A DNA stretch of 64,000 bases from Pseudomonas karstica (GCF_009707515.1 NZ_WLYI01000030.1:23465-87464); one strand, 5' to 3'; counted from the stretch's first letter, positions 8,634 through 17,655 are shown. Notes: generated from the letters alone by a model not told the origin. Numbers and translations: made by a program.

Positions 8634-9074
8634 ATGCCTCCCATCGTACTGATACTCAACGGCCCCAACCTGAACCTGCTCGGCACCCGCGAGCCCGCCA
8701 CTTACGGCCATGAAACCCTGGCCGACATCGCCGCCCTGTGTGGCCGCAGCGCGCAGCAGCTGGGTTTGAACGTGGAGTTTCGCCAGACCAACCATGAAGG
8801 CGAACTGCTGGACTGGATCCACGGCGCCCGCGCCCGTTGTGCCGGGATAGTGATTAACCCGGCGGCCTGGACCCACACCTCAGTGGCGATCCGCGATGCA
8901 CTGGTGGCCAGTGAAGTACCGGTCATCGAGGTGCATCTGTCCAACGTGCACGCCCGGGAAACGTTTCGTCATCACTCCTTCGTGTCACCGATTGCCAAGG
9001 CTGTGCTAGCGGGTTTCGGCAGCCATGGCTATCACTTGGCCCTGGAACATTTCAGCCAGGCGCTGAAAGGATGA
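8634..9074 (+). CDS. aroQ: Type II 3-dehydroquinate dehydratase (catabolic copy)
   Basis: Dehydrates 3-dehydroquinate to 3-dehydroshikimate. The start at 8634 gives MPPIVLILNGPNLNLLGTREPATYG and 146 residues, the usual length; an in-frame ATG at 8607 would add nine residues before the conserved LILNGPN. Catalytic features of the type II dodecameric enzyme are present: the flexible-loop Arg/Tyr (REPATYG), INPAAWTHTS, and HLSNVHARETFRHHS with the catalytic His. The setting with quinate/shikimate dehydrogenase and QuiC points to a catabolic role rather than the shikimate pathway copy, which in Pseudomonas usually sits with accB. It is coupled to the next gene. Confidence 0.93.
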   Translation: MPPIVLILNGPNLNLLGTREPATYGHETLADIAALCGRSAQQLGLNVEFRQTNHEGELLDWIHGARARCAGIVINPAAWTHTSVAIRDALVASEVPVIEVHLSNVHARETFRHHSFVSPIAKAVLAGFGSHGYHLALEHFSQALKG

Positions 9075-9079
9075 GCTGC

Positions 9080-9931
9080 ATGCCCCAACGCCGAATTCTG
9101 GCCGGCCTGATCGGCGCCGGTATCCAGGCTTCGCGCACGCCTGCACTGCATGAGCGCGAAGGTGATGCCCACGGCTTGCGCTACCTGTATAGCCTGATCG
9201 ATCTGGACCCGTTGCATCTGGACAGCAGCGCCCTGCCCGACCTGCTGACAGCGGCCGAGCAACTGAACTTCACAGGTTTGAACATCACCTATCCGTGCAA
9301 GCAGGTAATCCTGGCGCTGCTCGACGAACTGTCGCCCGAGGCGCGCGGAATCGGCGCGGTCAACACCGTGGTGTTCCGGGACGGCAAACGCATTGGCCAC
9401 AACACCGACTGCCTGGGGTTCGCCGAAGGGTTTCGCCGAGGCTTGAGTGATGCCGCACGTCAGCGTGTGGTGCAGATGGGCGCCGGTGGTGCTGGAGCCG
9501 CGGTGGCTCATGCGTTGCTCGGTGAAGGGGTCGAGCATCTGAGCATTTTCGATGTGGACGAAGACCGCGCCCGCAGCCTGGCCGACAACCTCAACCAGCA
9601 TTTCGGCGCCGGCCGCGCCCAGTCGGGCAACGACTTGCATCGCGCCATGACCAAGGCCGACGGCTTGGTCAACACCACGCCCATGGGCATGCTGAAATTA
9701 CCTGGCATGCCAGTGCCACTGGCGACGTTGCGGCCCGGGTTATGGGTGGCGGAGATTGTCTATTTCCCGCTGGAAACCGAACTGCTGCGCAACGCCCGGG
9801 CGTTGGGTTGCCGCACGCTGGATGGCGGCAACATGGCGGTGTTCCAGGCCGTGAAGGCGTTTGAACTGTTCAGCGGGGAGACAGCGAATTCAGGGCGGAT
9901 GCTCGAGCATTTCCAAAGCATGAATACCTGA
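9080..9931 (+). CDS. Quinate/shikimate dehydrogenase (AroE/YdiB superfamily)
   Basis: A 283-residue NAD(P)-dependent oxidoreductase. I use the ATG at 9080, which has AAAGGA eight bases upstream, over the ATG at 9071 that overlaps the aroQ stop. The N-terminal substrate motif is ASRTPALHEREG instead of the S-x-S-P-x-x-HN of biosynthetic AroE, as in catabolic quinate/shikimate dehydrogenases. LNITYPCKQ holds the catalytic Lys, NTDCLGF is the conserved NTD motif, and GAGGAGAAV (about residue 135) is the nucleotide-binding loop. Inference: it oxidises quinate or shikimate, feeding AroQ and QuiC. Confidence 0.85.
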   Translation: MPQRRILAGLIGAGIQASRTPALHEREGDAHGLRYLYSLIDLDPLHLDSSALPDLLTAAEQLNFTGLNITYPCKQVILALLDELSPEARGIGAVNTVVFRDGKRIGHNTDCLGFAEGFRRGLSDAARQRVVQMGAGGAGAAVAHALLGEGVEHLSIFDVDEDRARSLADNLNQHFGAGRAQSGNDLHRAMTKADGLVNTTPMGMLKLPGMPVPLATLRPGLWVAEIVYFPLETELLRNARALGCRTLDGGNMAVFQAVKAFELFSGETANSGRMLEHFQSMNT

Positions 9932-9933
9932 TC

Positions 9934-9970
9934 GACTGATCGTTCCCACGCAGAGTGGGAACAATCAGTC
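9934..9970. repeat. Hairpin repeat between convergent genes (GTTCCCAC family, copy 1)
   Basis: GACTGAT-c-GTTCCCAC (9934-9949) pairs with GTGGGAAC-a-ATCAGTC (9955-9970), a 16-bp arm with one mismatch and a 5-nt loop. It lies between the dehydrogenase stop and the tetR stop, so it probably serves both transcripts as a 3'-end hairpin. Confidence 0.75.
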
Positions 9971-10634
9971 AGCTCTGCAGGTAGCGCAACACCGACTCGC
10001 AAATCATCGCCCGATGCCGTTGCTTGATCGCCTCGTCCGACAATTCAATCTGAAAGATTTCACTGAAGGTGTGGCGGTTGGACACCCGGTAAAAGCTGAA
10101 CGAGTTGATCAGCAGGTGCACATCCAGCGGTTCCAGGCCCTCGCGAAACACTCCCAACTCCACCCCCCGGCGCAAGGTCGCACCCAACGCCTCAAGGATA
10201 TTGCTGTTCATCGCCTTGATCGCATCGGATTGCTTCACGTACTCGGCGTTGTGGATATTTTCGATACTGACGATTCGCACAAAATCCACATTCTGATCGT
10301 GATGATCAAAGGTGAACTCCACCAGCCGCCGGATGGCTTCCCGTGGTTCCAGGGCCGTCAGGTTCATCCGCGCTTCGGTGTTGCGAATATCACCGTAGAG
10401 CTTCTCCAGCACCTCGACGTACAACTGTTCCTTGCTGCCGAAGTAGTAATAGATCATGCGTTTGGAGGTGTGGATGCGCTCGGCGATAGCGTCCACCCGG
10501 GCGCCGGAAAGGCCTTGCTGAACAAACTCGACAATGGCTTCCTGAAGAATGTTCTCGCGGGTCTTTTCCGGGTTGTTCTTGCGCCCCTTACGCGGCGCCG
10601 ATGACGCTGCGGGGAGTTCGGAAGTCGAGTTCAT
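9969..10634 (-). CDS. TetR-family transcriptional regulator of the quinate/shikimate cluster
   Basis: A 221-residue regulator. The N-terminal helix-turn-helix spans about residues 25-72 (TRENILQEAIVEFVQQGLSG, then IHTSKRMIYYYFGSK), with an all-alpha ligand-binding domain after it. It is encoded between the dehydrogenase and quiC and downstream of quiC in the same direction with a 71-bp gap. A likely target is the palindromic element upstream of quiC (12691-12704) and the related one upstream of aroQ. The ligand is plausibly an intermediate such as quinate, shikimate, dehydroshikimate or protocatechuate; this is inference from context only. Confidence 0.85.
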   Translation of the reverse strand: MNSTSELPAASSAPRKGRKNNPEKTRENILQEAIVEFVQQGLSGARVDAIAERIHTSKRMIYYYFGSKEQLYVEVLEKLYGDIRNTEARMNLTALEPREAIRRLVEFTFDHHDQNVDFVRIVSIENIHNAEYVKQSDAIKAMNSNILEALGATLRRGVELGVFREGLEPLDVHLLINSFSFYRVSNRHTFSEIFQIELSDEAIKQRHRAMICESVLRYLQS

Positions 10635-10705
10635 GGTGCGCTCACGGCCATTTATGCAGGCGGTGATTATGGGCTGCCGCGCGCGACGAAGGAAGCACCA
10701 AGGCC

Positions 10706-12610
10706 TTACAACTTGGCCTGGCGTACTGCGCCACTGCGGGACTTGGCCATGGCCGCCAAGCGCACCGCCACGTTGGCCGCACCGTAGCCGGCATAGCCAT
10801 TCTTGCGCTGGATGATTTCGAAGAAAAACCGCCCTTCGAACGGCTCGGTGTACACGTGAAACAACTCGCCGCCCTGGGCGTCACGGTCGTAGAGCACGTT
10901 GTAATAGGCCAGTTCGCTGAGGAACTCATCATCGAAATCAAAACGTGCCGCCAGGTCATCGTAGTAGTTGAGCGGAATATCCAACAGCGGCACACCGGCC
11001 TCCTTGGCCCGACTGACTTCGGCGAAAATATCCGCACAATCGAAGGCAATGTGATGCACGCCCGAGCCGCGATAACTGGACAGGGCGTGAGAAATCGCGG
11101 TGTTGCGGTTCTCGGAAATATTCAGCGGCAGGCGAATCGAACTGCAGCGGCTGCGCAGTGCCCGGCTTTTCACCAGGCCGTAGGGATCGGGCAGCACTAC
11201 TTCGTCGTCGGCCTCGAAATCCAGCAGGCTTTTGTAGAACAGCACCCAGCTGTCGAGGCTGTCAGCCGGCAGGGCCATGGCCATGTGATCGATACGCAGC
11301 AAGCCGCCGCCGGTCAGTGCCGGGGTTTGCAGGTTGAAATCGGTGTCGTAGATCCCGCCTTCATGCTGGTCTACCAGGTAAATCAGGCTGCCATCGGGGG
11401 CACGCACCGCCGCCAGTTCCAGTTCGTTGGGCCCCACCAGGCCGCGATAGGGCTGGCCCTTGAAGGCCACTGCCCGCTCCAGGGCCTTGGTGCTGTCCTT
11501 GACCCGAATCGCCGTGGCGCACAACGACGGCCCGTGGGCTTCGAAAAAACTGTGGGCAAAGGAATAGGGTTCGCAGTTGAGGATCAGATTGATATCGCCC
11601 TGGCGCAACAGGCTGACGCTCTTGGAGCGATGTTCACCGACCTTGACGAAGCCCAGGCGCTGCAACCATTGCGTGAGCTTGGCGCCAAGGTTTTCATCCA
11701 CCGCAAACTCCAGGAATTCGATGCCGTCGTACTCACTGGCGGCCGGTGTTTCAAACAAGGTCTGGGGTTGAGCGACCGGCACGGCCTCCTGCGCCAGGCG
11801 TTGGCGGGTCTTCTCCTCCAGGTACAGCAGCGAGCGCAACCCATCGGCCGCGTTGGCCCGGGTAGGCGCGGCGCGAAAGCCGTCGTTGAAGACCTCCAGG
11901 GACAAGGGCCCGGTGTAGCCACTCTTGATGATGGGCGCGAGAAAGCCCGGCAGGTCGAACTCACCCTGGCCGGGGAAGCAACGAAAATGCCGGCTCCACT
12001 CCAGCACATCCATGGCCAGGATTGGTGCGTCAGCCATTTGCACGAAGAAAATCTTGTCCCCCGGGATCTCGGCGATGGCAGTGGGATCGCCCTTGAGGGA
12101 CAAGGTATGGAAGCTATCCAGCAACACCCCAAGGCTTGGGTGATCGACCTGGCGCACCAGGTTCCATACCTGTTGCCAGGTATTCACGTGCCGGCCCCAG
12201 GCCAGGGCTTCGTAACCGATGCGCAAGCCACGGCGGCCGGCGCGCTCGGCCAGCAGGCTCAAGTCATCCAGCAGAATCCGCTCATCGCCCAGGGAATCGG
12301 TCGAAGCATTACTGCACACCAGCACCAGGTCGGCGCCCAACTCCTGCATCAAATCAAACTTGCGTTCAGCCCGCTCCAGATTGCGCGCCAGACGCTCGCG
12401 GCGGCAGCCTTCAAAATCACGAAAAGGCTGGAAGAGGGTTATGGCAATACCAAGGTCAGCGCACATCTGCCTGACTTCCCGAGGGCTGCCGTCGTAATAC
12501 AGCAAGTCATTCTCGAAAATCTCCACGCCGTCAAACCCGGCAGCGGCAATGGCTTGGAGCTTCTCTGGCAGAGTACCGCTCAAGGAAACAGTGGCGATGG
12601 AACGTTGCAT
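10706..12610 (-). CDS. quiC: Two-domain 3-dehydroshikimate dehydratase (QuiC1 type)
   Basis: A 634-residue protein that converts 3-dehydroshikimate to protocatechuate. Residues 1-270 form a xylose-isomerase-like TIM barrel; putative metal ligands are the Glu in GYEALAWG, Asp in LLDSFH, Gln in FFVQMAD and Glu in LSLEVFND. Residues 290-620 are a hydroxyphenylpyruvate-dioxygenase-like (VOC) domain with conserved DHMA, HHIAF and FEIIQR metal-binding positions. This fusion is known in Pseudomonas QuiC1 and is often annotated wrongly as HPPD. GGAG lies upstream of the ATG. It is divergent from the MFS importer. Confidence 0.92.
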   Translation of the reverse strand: MQRSIATVSLSGTLPEKLQAIAAAGFDGVEIFENDLLYYDGSPREVRQMCADLGIAITLFQPFRDFEGCRRERLARNLERAERKFDLMQELGADLVLVCSNASTDSLGDERILLDDLSLLAERAGRRGLRIGYEALAWGRHVNTWQQVWNLVRQVDHPSLGVLLDSFHTLSLKGDPTAIAEIPGDKIFFVQMADAPILAMDVLEWSRHFRCFPGQGEFDLPGFLAPIIKSGYTGPLSLEVFNDGFRAAPTRANAADGLRSLLYLEEKTRQRLAQEAVPVAQPQTLFETPAASEYDGIEFLEFAVDENLGAKLTQWLQRLGFVKVGEHRSKSVSLLRQGDINLILNCEPYSFAHSFFEAHGPSLCATAIRVKDSTKALERAVAFKGQPYRGLVGPNELELAAVRAPDGSLIYLVDQHEGGIYDTDFNLQTPALTGGGLLRIDHMAMALPADSLDSWVLFYKSLLDFEADDEVVLPDPYGLVKSRALRSRCSSIRLPLNISENRNTAISHALSSYRGSGVHHIAFDCADIFAEVSRAKEAGVPLLDIPLNYYDDLAARFDFDDEFLSELAYYNVLYDRDAQGGELFHVYTEPFEGRFFFEIIQRKNGYAGYGAANVAVRLAAMAKSRSGAVRQAKL

Positions 12611-12682
12611 GGGTAACTCCCGGCAATATAGGCAGGTCTTGCTTGCGGCAAATTATTGGCCTCACGCTTCTTTGCAGCAATT

Positions 12683-12704
12683 TAAAATGTACTATCCGGT
12701 TAGT
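12683..12704 (-). promoter_or_regulatory. Operator-like palindrome between quiC and the MFS transporter gene
   Basis: ACTA-t-CCGG-t-TAGT (12691-12704) is a palindrome apart from its two symmetric internal T. Read on the minus strand and extended to 12683, it matches the element at 8556-8577 in 16 of 22 positions. Size and symmetry suit a TetR-family operator. Confidence 0.55.
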
Positions 12705-12864
12705 TTTATGGGCGATTATCGAACACAATGGCCATTGGCGAATTGACGATTTTTTAGTCGCTGCGCACCATCGCTTACACCTTGAGTCGTGCCTTCATTG
12801 AACAGGCTCAAGGGACCAAGACCCAGAACACACCATAAAAATTTCAAAAAACGGGTACCTCATC

Positions 12865-14199
12865 ATGCCTTTGCAAAACTCCGCCGTGGCCGCGCGCCCT
12901 GGCATTCCCCATGGCGGCATCGGCGACAAGATTCGCGGTGCCCTGGCCGTCGGCAAGACCCGCTGGGGCATGCTGGCCCTGGTATTTTTCGCCACTACCT
13001 TGAACTACATCGACCGCGCAGCCCTCGGGGTGATGCAACCGATCCTGGCCAAGGAAATGAGTTGGACGTCGATGGATTACGCCAACATCAACTTCTGGTT
13101 CCAGGTCGGCTACGCCATCGGTTTTGTGCTGCAAGGACGGTTGATCGACCGTGTCGGCGTCAAGCGCGTGTTCTTCTGTGCGGTGCTGTTGTGGAGCATC
13201 GCTACCGGCGCCCACGGCCTGGCCACCTCGGCGGTGGGCTTTATGGTTTGTCGCTTCATCCTCGGGCTGACCGAAGCCGCCAATTACCCGGCCTGTGTCA
13301 AAACCACCCGCCTGTGGTTCCCCGCCGGCGAACGGGCAGTGGCCACCGGGATCTTCAATGCTGGCACCAACGTCGGTGCCATGCTCACGCCCATGTTGTT
13401 GCCGCTGATCCTTCACGTGTGGGGCTGGCAGGCGGCGTTCCTGTGCATGGCGGCGCTGGGGGCGATCTGGCTGATCTTCTGGGGTTTGAAATACTACGAC
13501 CCGCAAGAGCATCCGAGCGTTAAGCAATCAGAGCTGGACTACGTGCAACAGCAGGTGGAGCCGGAGCAACCCCGCGTACCCTTCAGCCGTATCCTGCGCA
13601 TGCGCGGCACTTGGGCGTTCGCCCTCGCCTACTCGATGACCGCGCCGGTGTTCTGGTTCTACCTGTATTGGCTGCCGCCGTTTCTCAACCAACAATACAA
13701 CCTGGGAATCAACGTGACCCAGATGGGCATCCCGCTGATCATCATTTACCTGACGGCAGATTTCGGCAGCATTGGCGGCGGGATCCTGTCTTCGTTCCTC
13801 ATCGGGCGCGGGATGAATCCGATCAAGGCGCGGCTTGTGTCGATGCTGCTGTTTGCCTGCTGCATCATCGGTGTGATCCTGGCCGCCGGTTCCAGCCAGC
13901 TGTGGGTCGCGGTGTTTGCCATCTCCCTGGCCATCGGCGCGCATCAGGCCTGGACCGCTAATATCTGGAGCCTGGTGATGGACTACACGCCCAAGCACAT
14001 GATGAGCACAGTGTTTGGTTTTGGCGGCATGTGCGCAGCCATCGGCGGGATGTTCATGACGCAGATCGTCGGGCATATCCTGACGGTGACGAATAACAAC
14101 TACGCGGTGCTGTTCACCCTGATTCCGGCGATGTACTTCATTGCCCTGATCTGGATGTACTTCATGGCCCCGCGCAAGATTCCTAGCGTCGACGCCTGA
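12865..14199 (+). CDS. MFS transporter, anion:cation symporter type, probable quinate/shikimate importer
   Basis: A 444-residue transporter with about 12 membrane segments. LNYIDRAALGVMQPIL in the first helix and RFILGLTEAANYPACVKTTRLWFP in helix 4 and its loop are characteristic of the ACS family (hexuronate, glucarate, galactonate and phthalate importers). It sits divergently from quiC with the putative operator between them. Substrate assignment to quinate, shikimate or dehydroshikimate rests on context. Another aromatic-acid precursor is possible. Confidence 0.85.
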   Translation: MPLQNSAVAARPGIPHGGIGDKIRGALAVGKTRWGMLALVFFATTLNYIDRAALGVMQPILAKEMSWTSMDYANINFWFQVGYAIGFVLQGRLIDRVGVKRVFFCAVLLWSIATGAHGLATSAVGFMVCRFILGLTEAANYPACVKTTRLWFPAGERAVATGIFNAGTNVGAMLTPMLLPLILHVWGWQAAFLCMAALGAIWLIFWGLKYYDPQEHPSVKQSELDYVQQQVEPEQPRVPFSRILRMRGTWAFALAYSMTAPVFWFYLYWLPPFLNQQYNLGINVTQMGIPLIIIYLTADFGSIGGGILSSFLIGRGMNPIKARLVSMLLFACCIIGVILAAGSSQLWVAVFAISLAIGAHQAWTANIWSLVMDYTPKHMMSTVFGFGGMCAAIGGMFMTQIVGHILTVTNNNYAVLFTLIPAMYFIALIWMYFMAPRKIPSVDA

Positions 14200-14205
14200 T
14201 TCGCC

Positions 14206-15084
14206 TCAACTGCGCCGCTGCTGCCAGGCAGCGGCCAGGCCGCTCAGGCAGATTACCCCGATCCCGATCACCGTGGTCAGGTTCGGGCTATCGGCAAACA
14301 CCAGCCAGCCCAACAGCCCTGCAAACACGATCTGGCAATAGCCAAAGGGCGCCAGCAAGGCCGGGGCAGCGAAGCGGAACGCCTTGGTCAGCAACAAGTG
14401 CGCCGTCATCCCGCAGGTTCCCAGCGCCAGCATCAACACCCCATGCCCCAAGCTCGGCACATGCCAGAAGAACGGCACCAGCGCACTCATCGCCAGGGTG
14501 TTGCACAGGCCGGCGAAGAAATTGCTGGTGGTGGGGCTGTCGTACTGGCTGAGGATGCGGGTCAGCAGTTGGTAAAAACAGAAAAGCAGCGCTGAGCACA
14601 ATGGCAATAACACCGCCGGGGTGAACAACTCACCGCCCGGGTGAACAATGATCAATACCCCGACAAAGCCACAAATCACCGCCAGCCATTGACCACGCGT
14701 CACGTGTTCGCCCAGTAACGGTACCGATAATGCCGTCACCAGAATCGGCGCCAGGAAGTTCACCGCCGTGGCTTCTGCCAACGGAATGAACTGCAGGGCC
14801 GTGGTAAAAAACAGGCTGGTGCCCAGCAGGCACAAGGCCCGTACTACCTGCAGGCCTGGCCGTTTACTGCGTAACACCCGCAGCCCCGACTGCGGCAGGA
14901 AGATCCCGGCCATCAGCAGGGTATGCACCACGTAGCGGGCCCACACCACCATCACGATCGGATAGAACCCGGCCAGGTATTTGGACAAGGCGTCGTGGCT
15001 GGAGAACAGAAACGTCGCCACCACAATCAGCAAAATGCCTTTGAGGGGATGATTGACGCCCGATAGTGGTGTGCTAAGAGCCAT
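14206..15084 (-). CDS. EamA/DMT-family membrane transporter
   Basis: A 292-residue protein with ten predicted membrane segments and two EamA repeats (about residues 14-145 and 155-288). I start at the ATG at 15084, directly before MALSTPLSGVNHPLKGILL, because the first helix follows; a frame 16 codons longer is also open. LLIVVATFLFSSHDALSKYLAG is the typical first segment. The substrate is unknown; relatives export metabolites or amino acids. It converges with the MFS gene with only 6 bp between stops. Confidence 0.85.
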   Translation of the reverse strand: MALSTPLSGVNHPLKGILLIVVATFLFSSHDALSKYLAGFYPIVMVVWARYVVHTLLMAGIFLPQSGLRVLRSKRPGLQVVRALCLLGTSLFFTTALQFIPLAEATAVNFLAPILVTALSVPLLGEHVTRGQWLAVICGFVGVLIIVHPGGELFTPAVLLPLCSALLFCFYQLLTRILSQYDSPTTSNFFAGLCNTLAMSALVPFFWHVPSLGHGVLMLALGTCGMTAHLLLTKAFRFAAPALLAPFGYCQIVFAGLLGWLVFADSPNLTTVIGIGVICLSGLAAAWQQRRS

Positions 15085-15268
15085 TGTGTTCTCTTGAATG
15101 GCAGGCTGAAATGAGCGCCGCAAACGGGGCACAATCTAGAGCCGTGCATACATCTACCTAAAGAGCATAACCAAACACTGCTCGAACGGCGCACTAAATT
15201 GTGGGAATCGAGTCGAACACTCCACGCAGCCCCACCATTTCGCACGTTTTAACCAAGGCCTTTCGCTC

Positions 15269-15694
15269 ATGAAAAAAACATTGTTCATTCTTTCAACCCT
15301 TGCCCTGCTCAGCGCCTGCAACAAAGAAGCCCAGGACAGTAAGGTCACCCAGAAAACACCGCCAGCTTCCGTTCAAGCCACTCTGGTTCCCGAAACCCTG
15401 CCCACCGACCAATGGGTTGGCAAGTGGATTGGCGTCGAAGGCCTGAACCTGACCATCAGCAAGGACGCCACCATCGGGCGCGGCCACTACGTGCTGAGCA
15501 TGCAATACGGCCTCGACGCCGACGCCACCGGGACCTTCAAAGGCGTGGCCAGCGAAGACGGCATCAGCTTTACCCGCCCGGACGGCCCGCAAGTTCTGCG
15601 TGCCGGCGACGGTGAAGCCACGGGCCTGAAATGGCTGGCCGATAAAAAGGACTGCCTGGTGGTCAATACTGGCGAAGGTTATTGCCGTCCGTAA
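15269..15694 (+). CDS. Predicted lipoprotein, unknown function
   Basis: 141 residues. The signal peptide ends in the lipobox LLSAC with the lipidated Cys at residue 17, so the mature protein should be membrane anchored. Asn at +2 does not suggest inner-membrane retention. The body has a WVGKWIGVEGLNLTISKD beta-rich segment and two Cys near the C-terminus (KKDCLVV, GEGYCRP) that could form a disulfide. I do not recognise a named family. It is followed by the YpfJ-type metallopeptidase gene 95 bp downstream. Confidence 0.8.
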   Translation: MKKTLFILSTLALLSACNKEAQDSKVTQKTPPASVQATLVPETLPTDQWVGKWIGVEGLNLTISKDATIGRGHYVLSMQYGLDADATGTFKGVASEDGISFTRPDGPQVLRAGDGEATGLKWLADKKDCLVVNTGEGYCRP

Positions 15695-15789
15695 CCTCTC
15701 TAGGCTTAGATAGCGTCCAGACAGCCGGACTGGCGCCAACCCGACTCACCAACAACACTGATCTGCACGCTTATCAAGAGGATTGCCAC

Positions 15790-16680
15790 ATGCTATGGAA
15801 AAAAGGCCGACGCAGCGACAACGTAGTCGATGCCCGCAATGACAGCGGCGGTGGTGGTGGCGGCATGCGCTTTGGCGGCGGCAAGGGCCTGAGCCTGACG
15901 GCCATTGTGCTGATCGTGGGTGTCGGCTGGCTCACCGGCCAGGACCCGATGCAGATCCTCGGGCAACTCACCGGCCAGATGACCGAGCAAGCGCCTTCGG
16001 TCAGCCCGCAGACACGCCAGGCGCCGCCGGCCAATGATGAACAGGCCGACTTCGTCCGCGCGGTGCTCGGTGATAATGAAGACACCTGGGCCCAGGTGTT
16101 CCAGGAAAACGGCCTGACCTACAAGAACCCCAAATTGATCCTGTTCCGAGGCCGAGTGAACTCCGCCTGCGGTGGTGCCACATCCGCCAGCGGCCCGTTC
16201 TATTGCCCGGCTGACCAGCAGGTCTACCTGGACCTGGATTTCTTTCGGGAAATGTCACAGCGCTTCCAGGCGGCCGGCGACTTTGCCCAGGCCTACGTGA
16301 TCGCCCATGAAGTCGGCCACCACGTGCAGACCTTATTAGGGATTTCGTCGAAAATTCAGGCCGCACGCCAGCAAGGTCGGCAGATGGAAGGCGACGGTGG
16401 CCTGTTGGTACGCCAGGAGCTGCAAGCCGACTGTTTTGCCGGCGTCTGGGCCAACCGTGCGCAAAAGCGCCTGAACTGGCTGGAACCCGGTGACATTGAA
16501 GAGGCCTTGAACGCGGCCAATGCCATTGGCGACGACCGCCTGCAGCAACAGGGCCAAGGCCGTGTAGTGCCTGACTCGTTTACCCACGGTACTTCGCAAC
16601 AGCGAGTCCGCTGGTTCAAGACCGGCTTCGCCAATGGCCAAATCAACCAGTGCGACACCTTCAGCGCCAAGAGTCTTTAA
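15790..16680 (+). CDS. ypfJ: Neutral zinc metallopeptidase-like membrane protein (YpfJ family)
   Basis: 296 residues from the ATG at 15790 (AGAGG upstream); the longer frame from 15682 lacks family resemblance in its first 36 residues. The N-terminus is WKKGRRSDNVVDAR followed by a Gly-rich stretch and one membrane segment (about residues 37-52). AHEVGHHVQ (about residue 175) is the zinc-binding HExxH motif and LQADCFAGVWA supplies the third-ligand region. The protein should be anchored in the inner membrane with the peptidase domain in the periplasm. The family's physiological substrate is not established. Confidence 0.9.
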   Translation: MLWKKGRRSDNVVDARNDSGGGGGGMRFGGGKGLSLTAIVLIVGVGWLTGQDPMQILGQLTGQMTEQAPSVSPQTRQAPPANDEQADFVRAVLGDNEDTWAQVFQENGLTYKNPKLILFRGRVNSACGGATSASGPFYCPADQQVYLDLDFFREMSQRFQAAGDFAQAYVIAHEVGHHVQTLLGISSKIQAARQQGRQMEGDGGLLVRQELQADCFAGVWANRAQKRLNWLEPGDIEEALNAANAIGDDRLQQQGQGRVVPDSFTHGTSQQRVRWFKTGFANGQINQCDTFSAKSL

Positions 16681-17655
16681 ATGCATAAACGATCGGGATT
16701 ACTGTTGAGTCTGCTAATGGCAGGTTTTTCCACCTGGGCTGCCGGGCAAGGGGTCAAGGTTGTCAGTCCCGATCGGTTTCACCTGGAGGCCGGTGACCTG
16801 AGCCTTGGCCTGAGCCAGGACTGGCGTCAGCCGCTACCGCGGGTTACCCGTGTGCTGATCATCGTTCATGGCCGACTGCGCAATGCACAGACCTACCTGC
16901 TCAGCGGCGAAACGTCTGCCGAGCACGCAGGACAAAGCGCCAATACCTTGGTCATTGCGCCACAGTTTCTCAACAAGTCCGACATCAAGCGCAACCAACT
17001 GAACACTCAGGTGTTGCGCTGGCAGGGCAATGCCTGGATGGCCGGTGAACCATCAATCGGTCCAGGCCAAGTCAGCTCCTACGGCGCACTGGACCAGATC
17101 ATCGAGCACCTGACCAACCGCAAACTGTTCCCGGCCCTGAAGGAAATCGTCGTAGCCGGCCACTCCGGCGGTGGCCAGGTGGTGCAGCGCTTTGCCCTGG
17201 CAGGCCACGATCATCCGGCCTTGCAAGCCCAAGGCATCAGCCTGCGCTACGTGGTTGCCAACCCGTCGTCCTATGCCTACTTCAGCCCACAACGCCCAGT
17301 GAAATTCGATGTAGCCAGTTGCCCGGGCTTCAATGACTGGAAGTACGGGATGCAAAAGCTGCCGCAATACACCAAGGGGCAAGGTGCCGGGCAACTGGAA
17401 AAGGCTTATGTGTCACGGGACATCACCTACCTGCTGGGCCAGAAAGACACCGACCCCAACCACCCGGCCCTGGACAAGCGCTGTGAGGCGCAAACCCAAG
17501 GGGCGTATCGATTGATTCGTGGGCACAACTATTTCGACTACCTCAAGCAACGGCATCCGCAGTTGACTCATAAACTGGTTGAGGTGCCGGGGGTTGGGCA
17601 TGACGGGGACAGGATGTTTACCTCGCCTGAGGGGCAGGAGGTGTTGTTTCAATGA
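16681..17655 (+). CDS. Secreted alpha/beta hydrolase
   Basis: A 324-residue protein whose ATG follows the ypfJ stop immediately, so the two are probably one operon. The N-terminus MHKRSGLLLSLLMAGFSTWAAGQG is a signal peptide. VLIIVHGRLRN is the oxyanion-strand region, VAGHSGGGQVVQR (about residue 160) carries the nucleophile Ser in G-x-S-x-G context, and VPGVGHDGDRM near the C-terminus supplies the catalytic His. Substrate unknown. Its 3' end overlaps the convergent HAD gene by 38 bp. Confidence 0.82.
   Translation: MHKRSGLLLSLLMAGFSTWAAGQGVKVVSPDRFHLEAGDLSLGLSQDWRQPLPRVTRVLIIVHGRLRNAQTYLLSGETSAEHAGQSANTLVIAPQFLNKSDIKRNQLNTQVLRWQGNAWMAGEPSIGPGQVSSYGALDQIIEHLTNRKLFPALKEIVVAGHSGGGQVVQRFALAGHDHPALQAQGISLRYVVANPSSYAYFSPQRPVKFDVASCPGFNDWKYGMQKLPQYTKGQGAGQLEKAYVSRDITYLLGQKDTDPNHPALDKRCEAQTQGAYRLIRGHNYFDYLKQRHPQLTHKLVEVPGVGHDGDRMFTSPEGQEVLFQ

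Noticed and set aside
10706..12610. 4-hydroxyphenylpyruvate dioxygenase
   Set aside because: Only the C-terminal half is HPPD-like; the N-terminal TIM barrel with metal ligands and the gene context fit QuiC1.
10856..12616. A 586-codon open frame opposite quiC
   Set aside because: QuiC motifs on the minus strand are unambiguous; this is a shadow frame.
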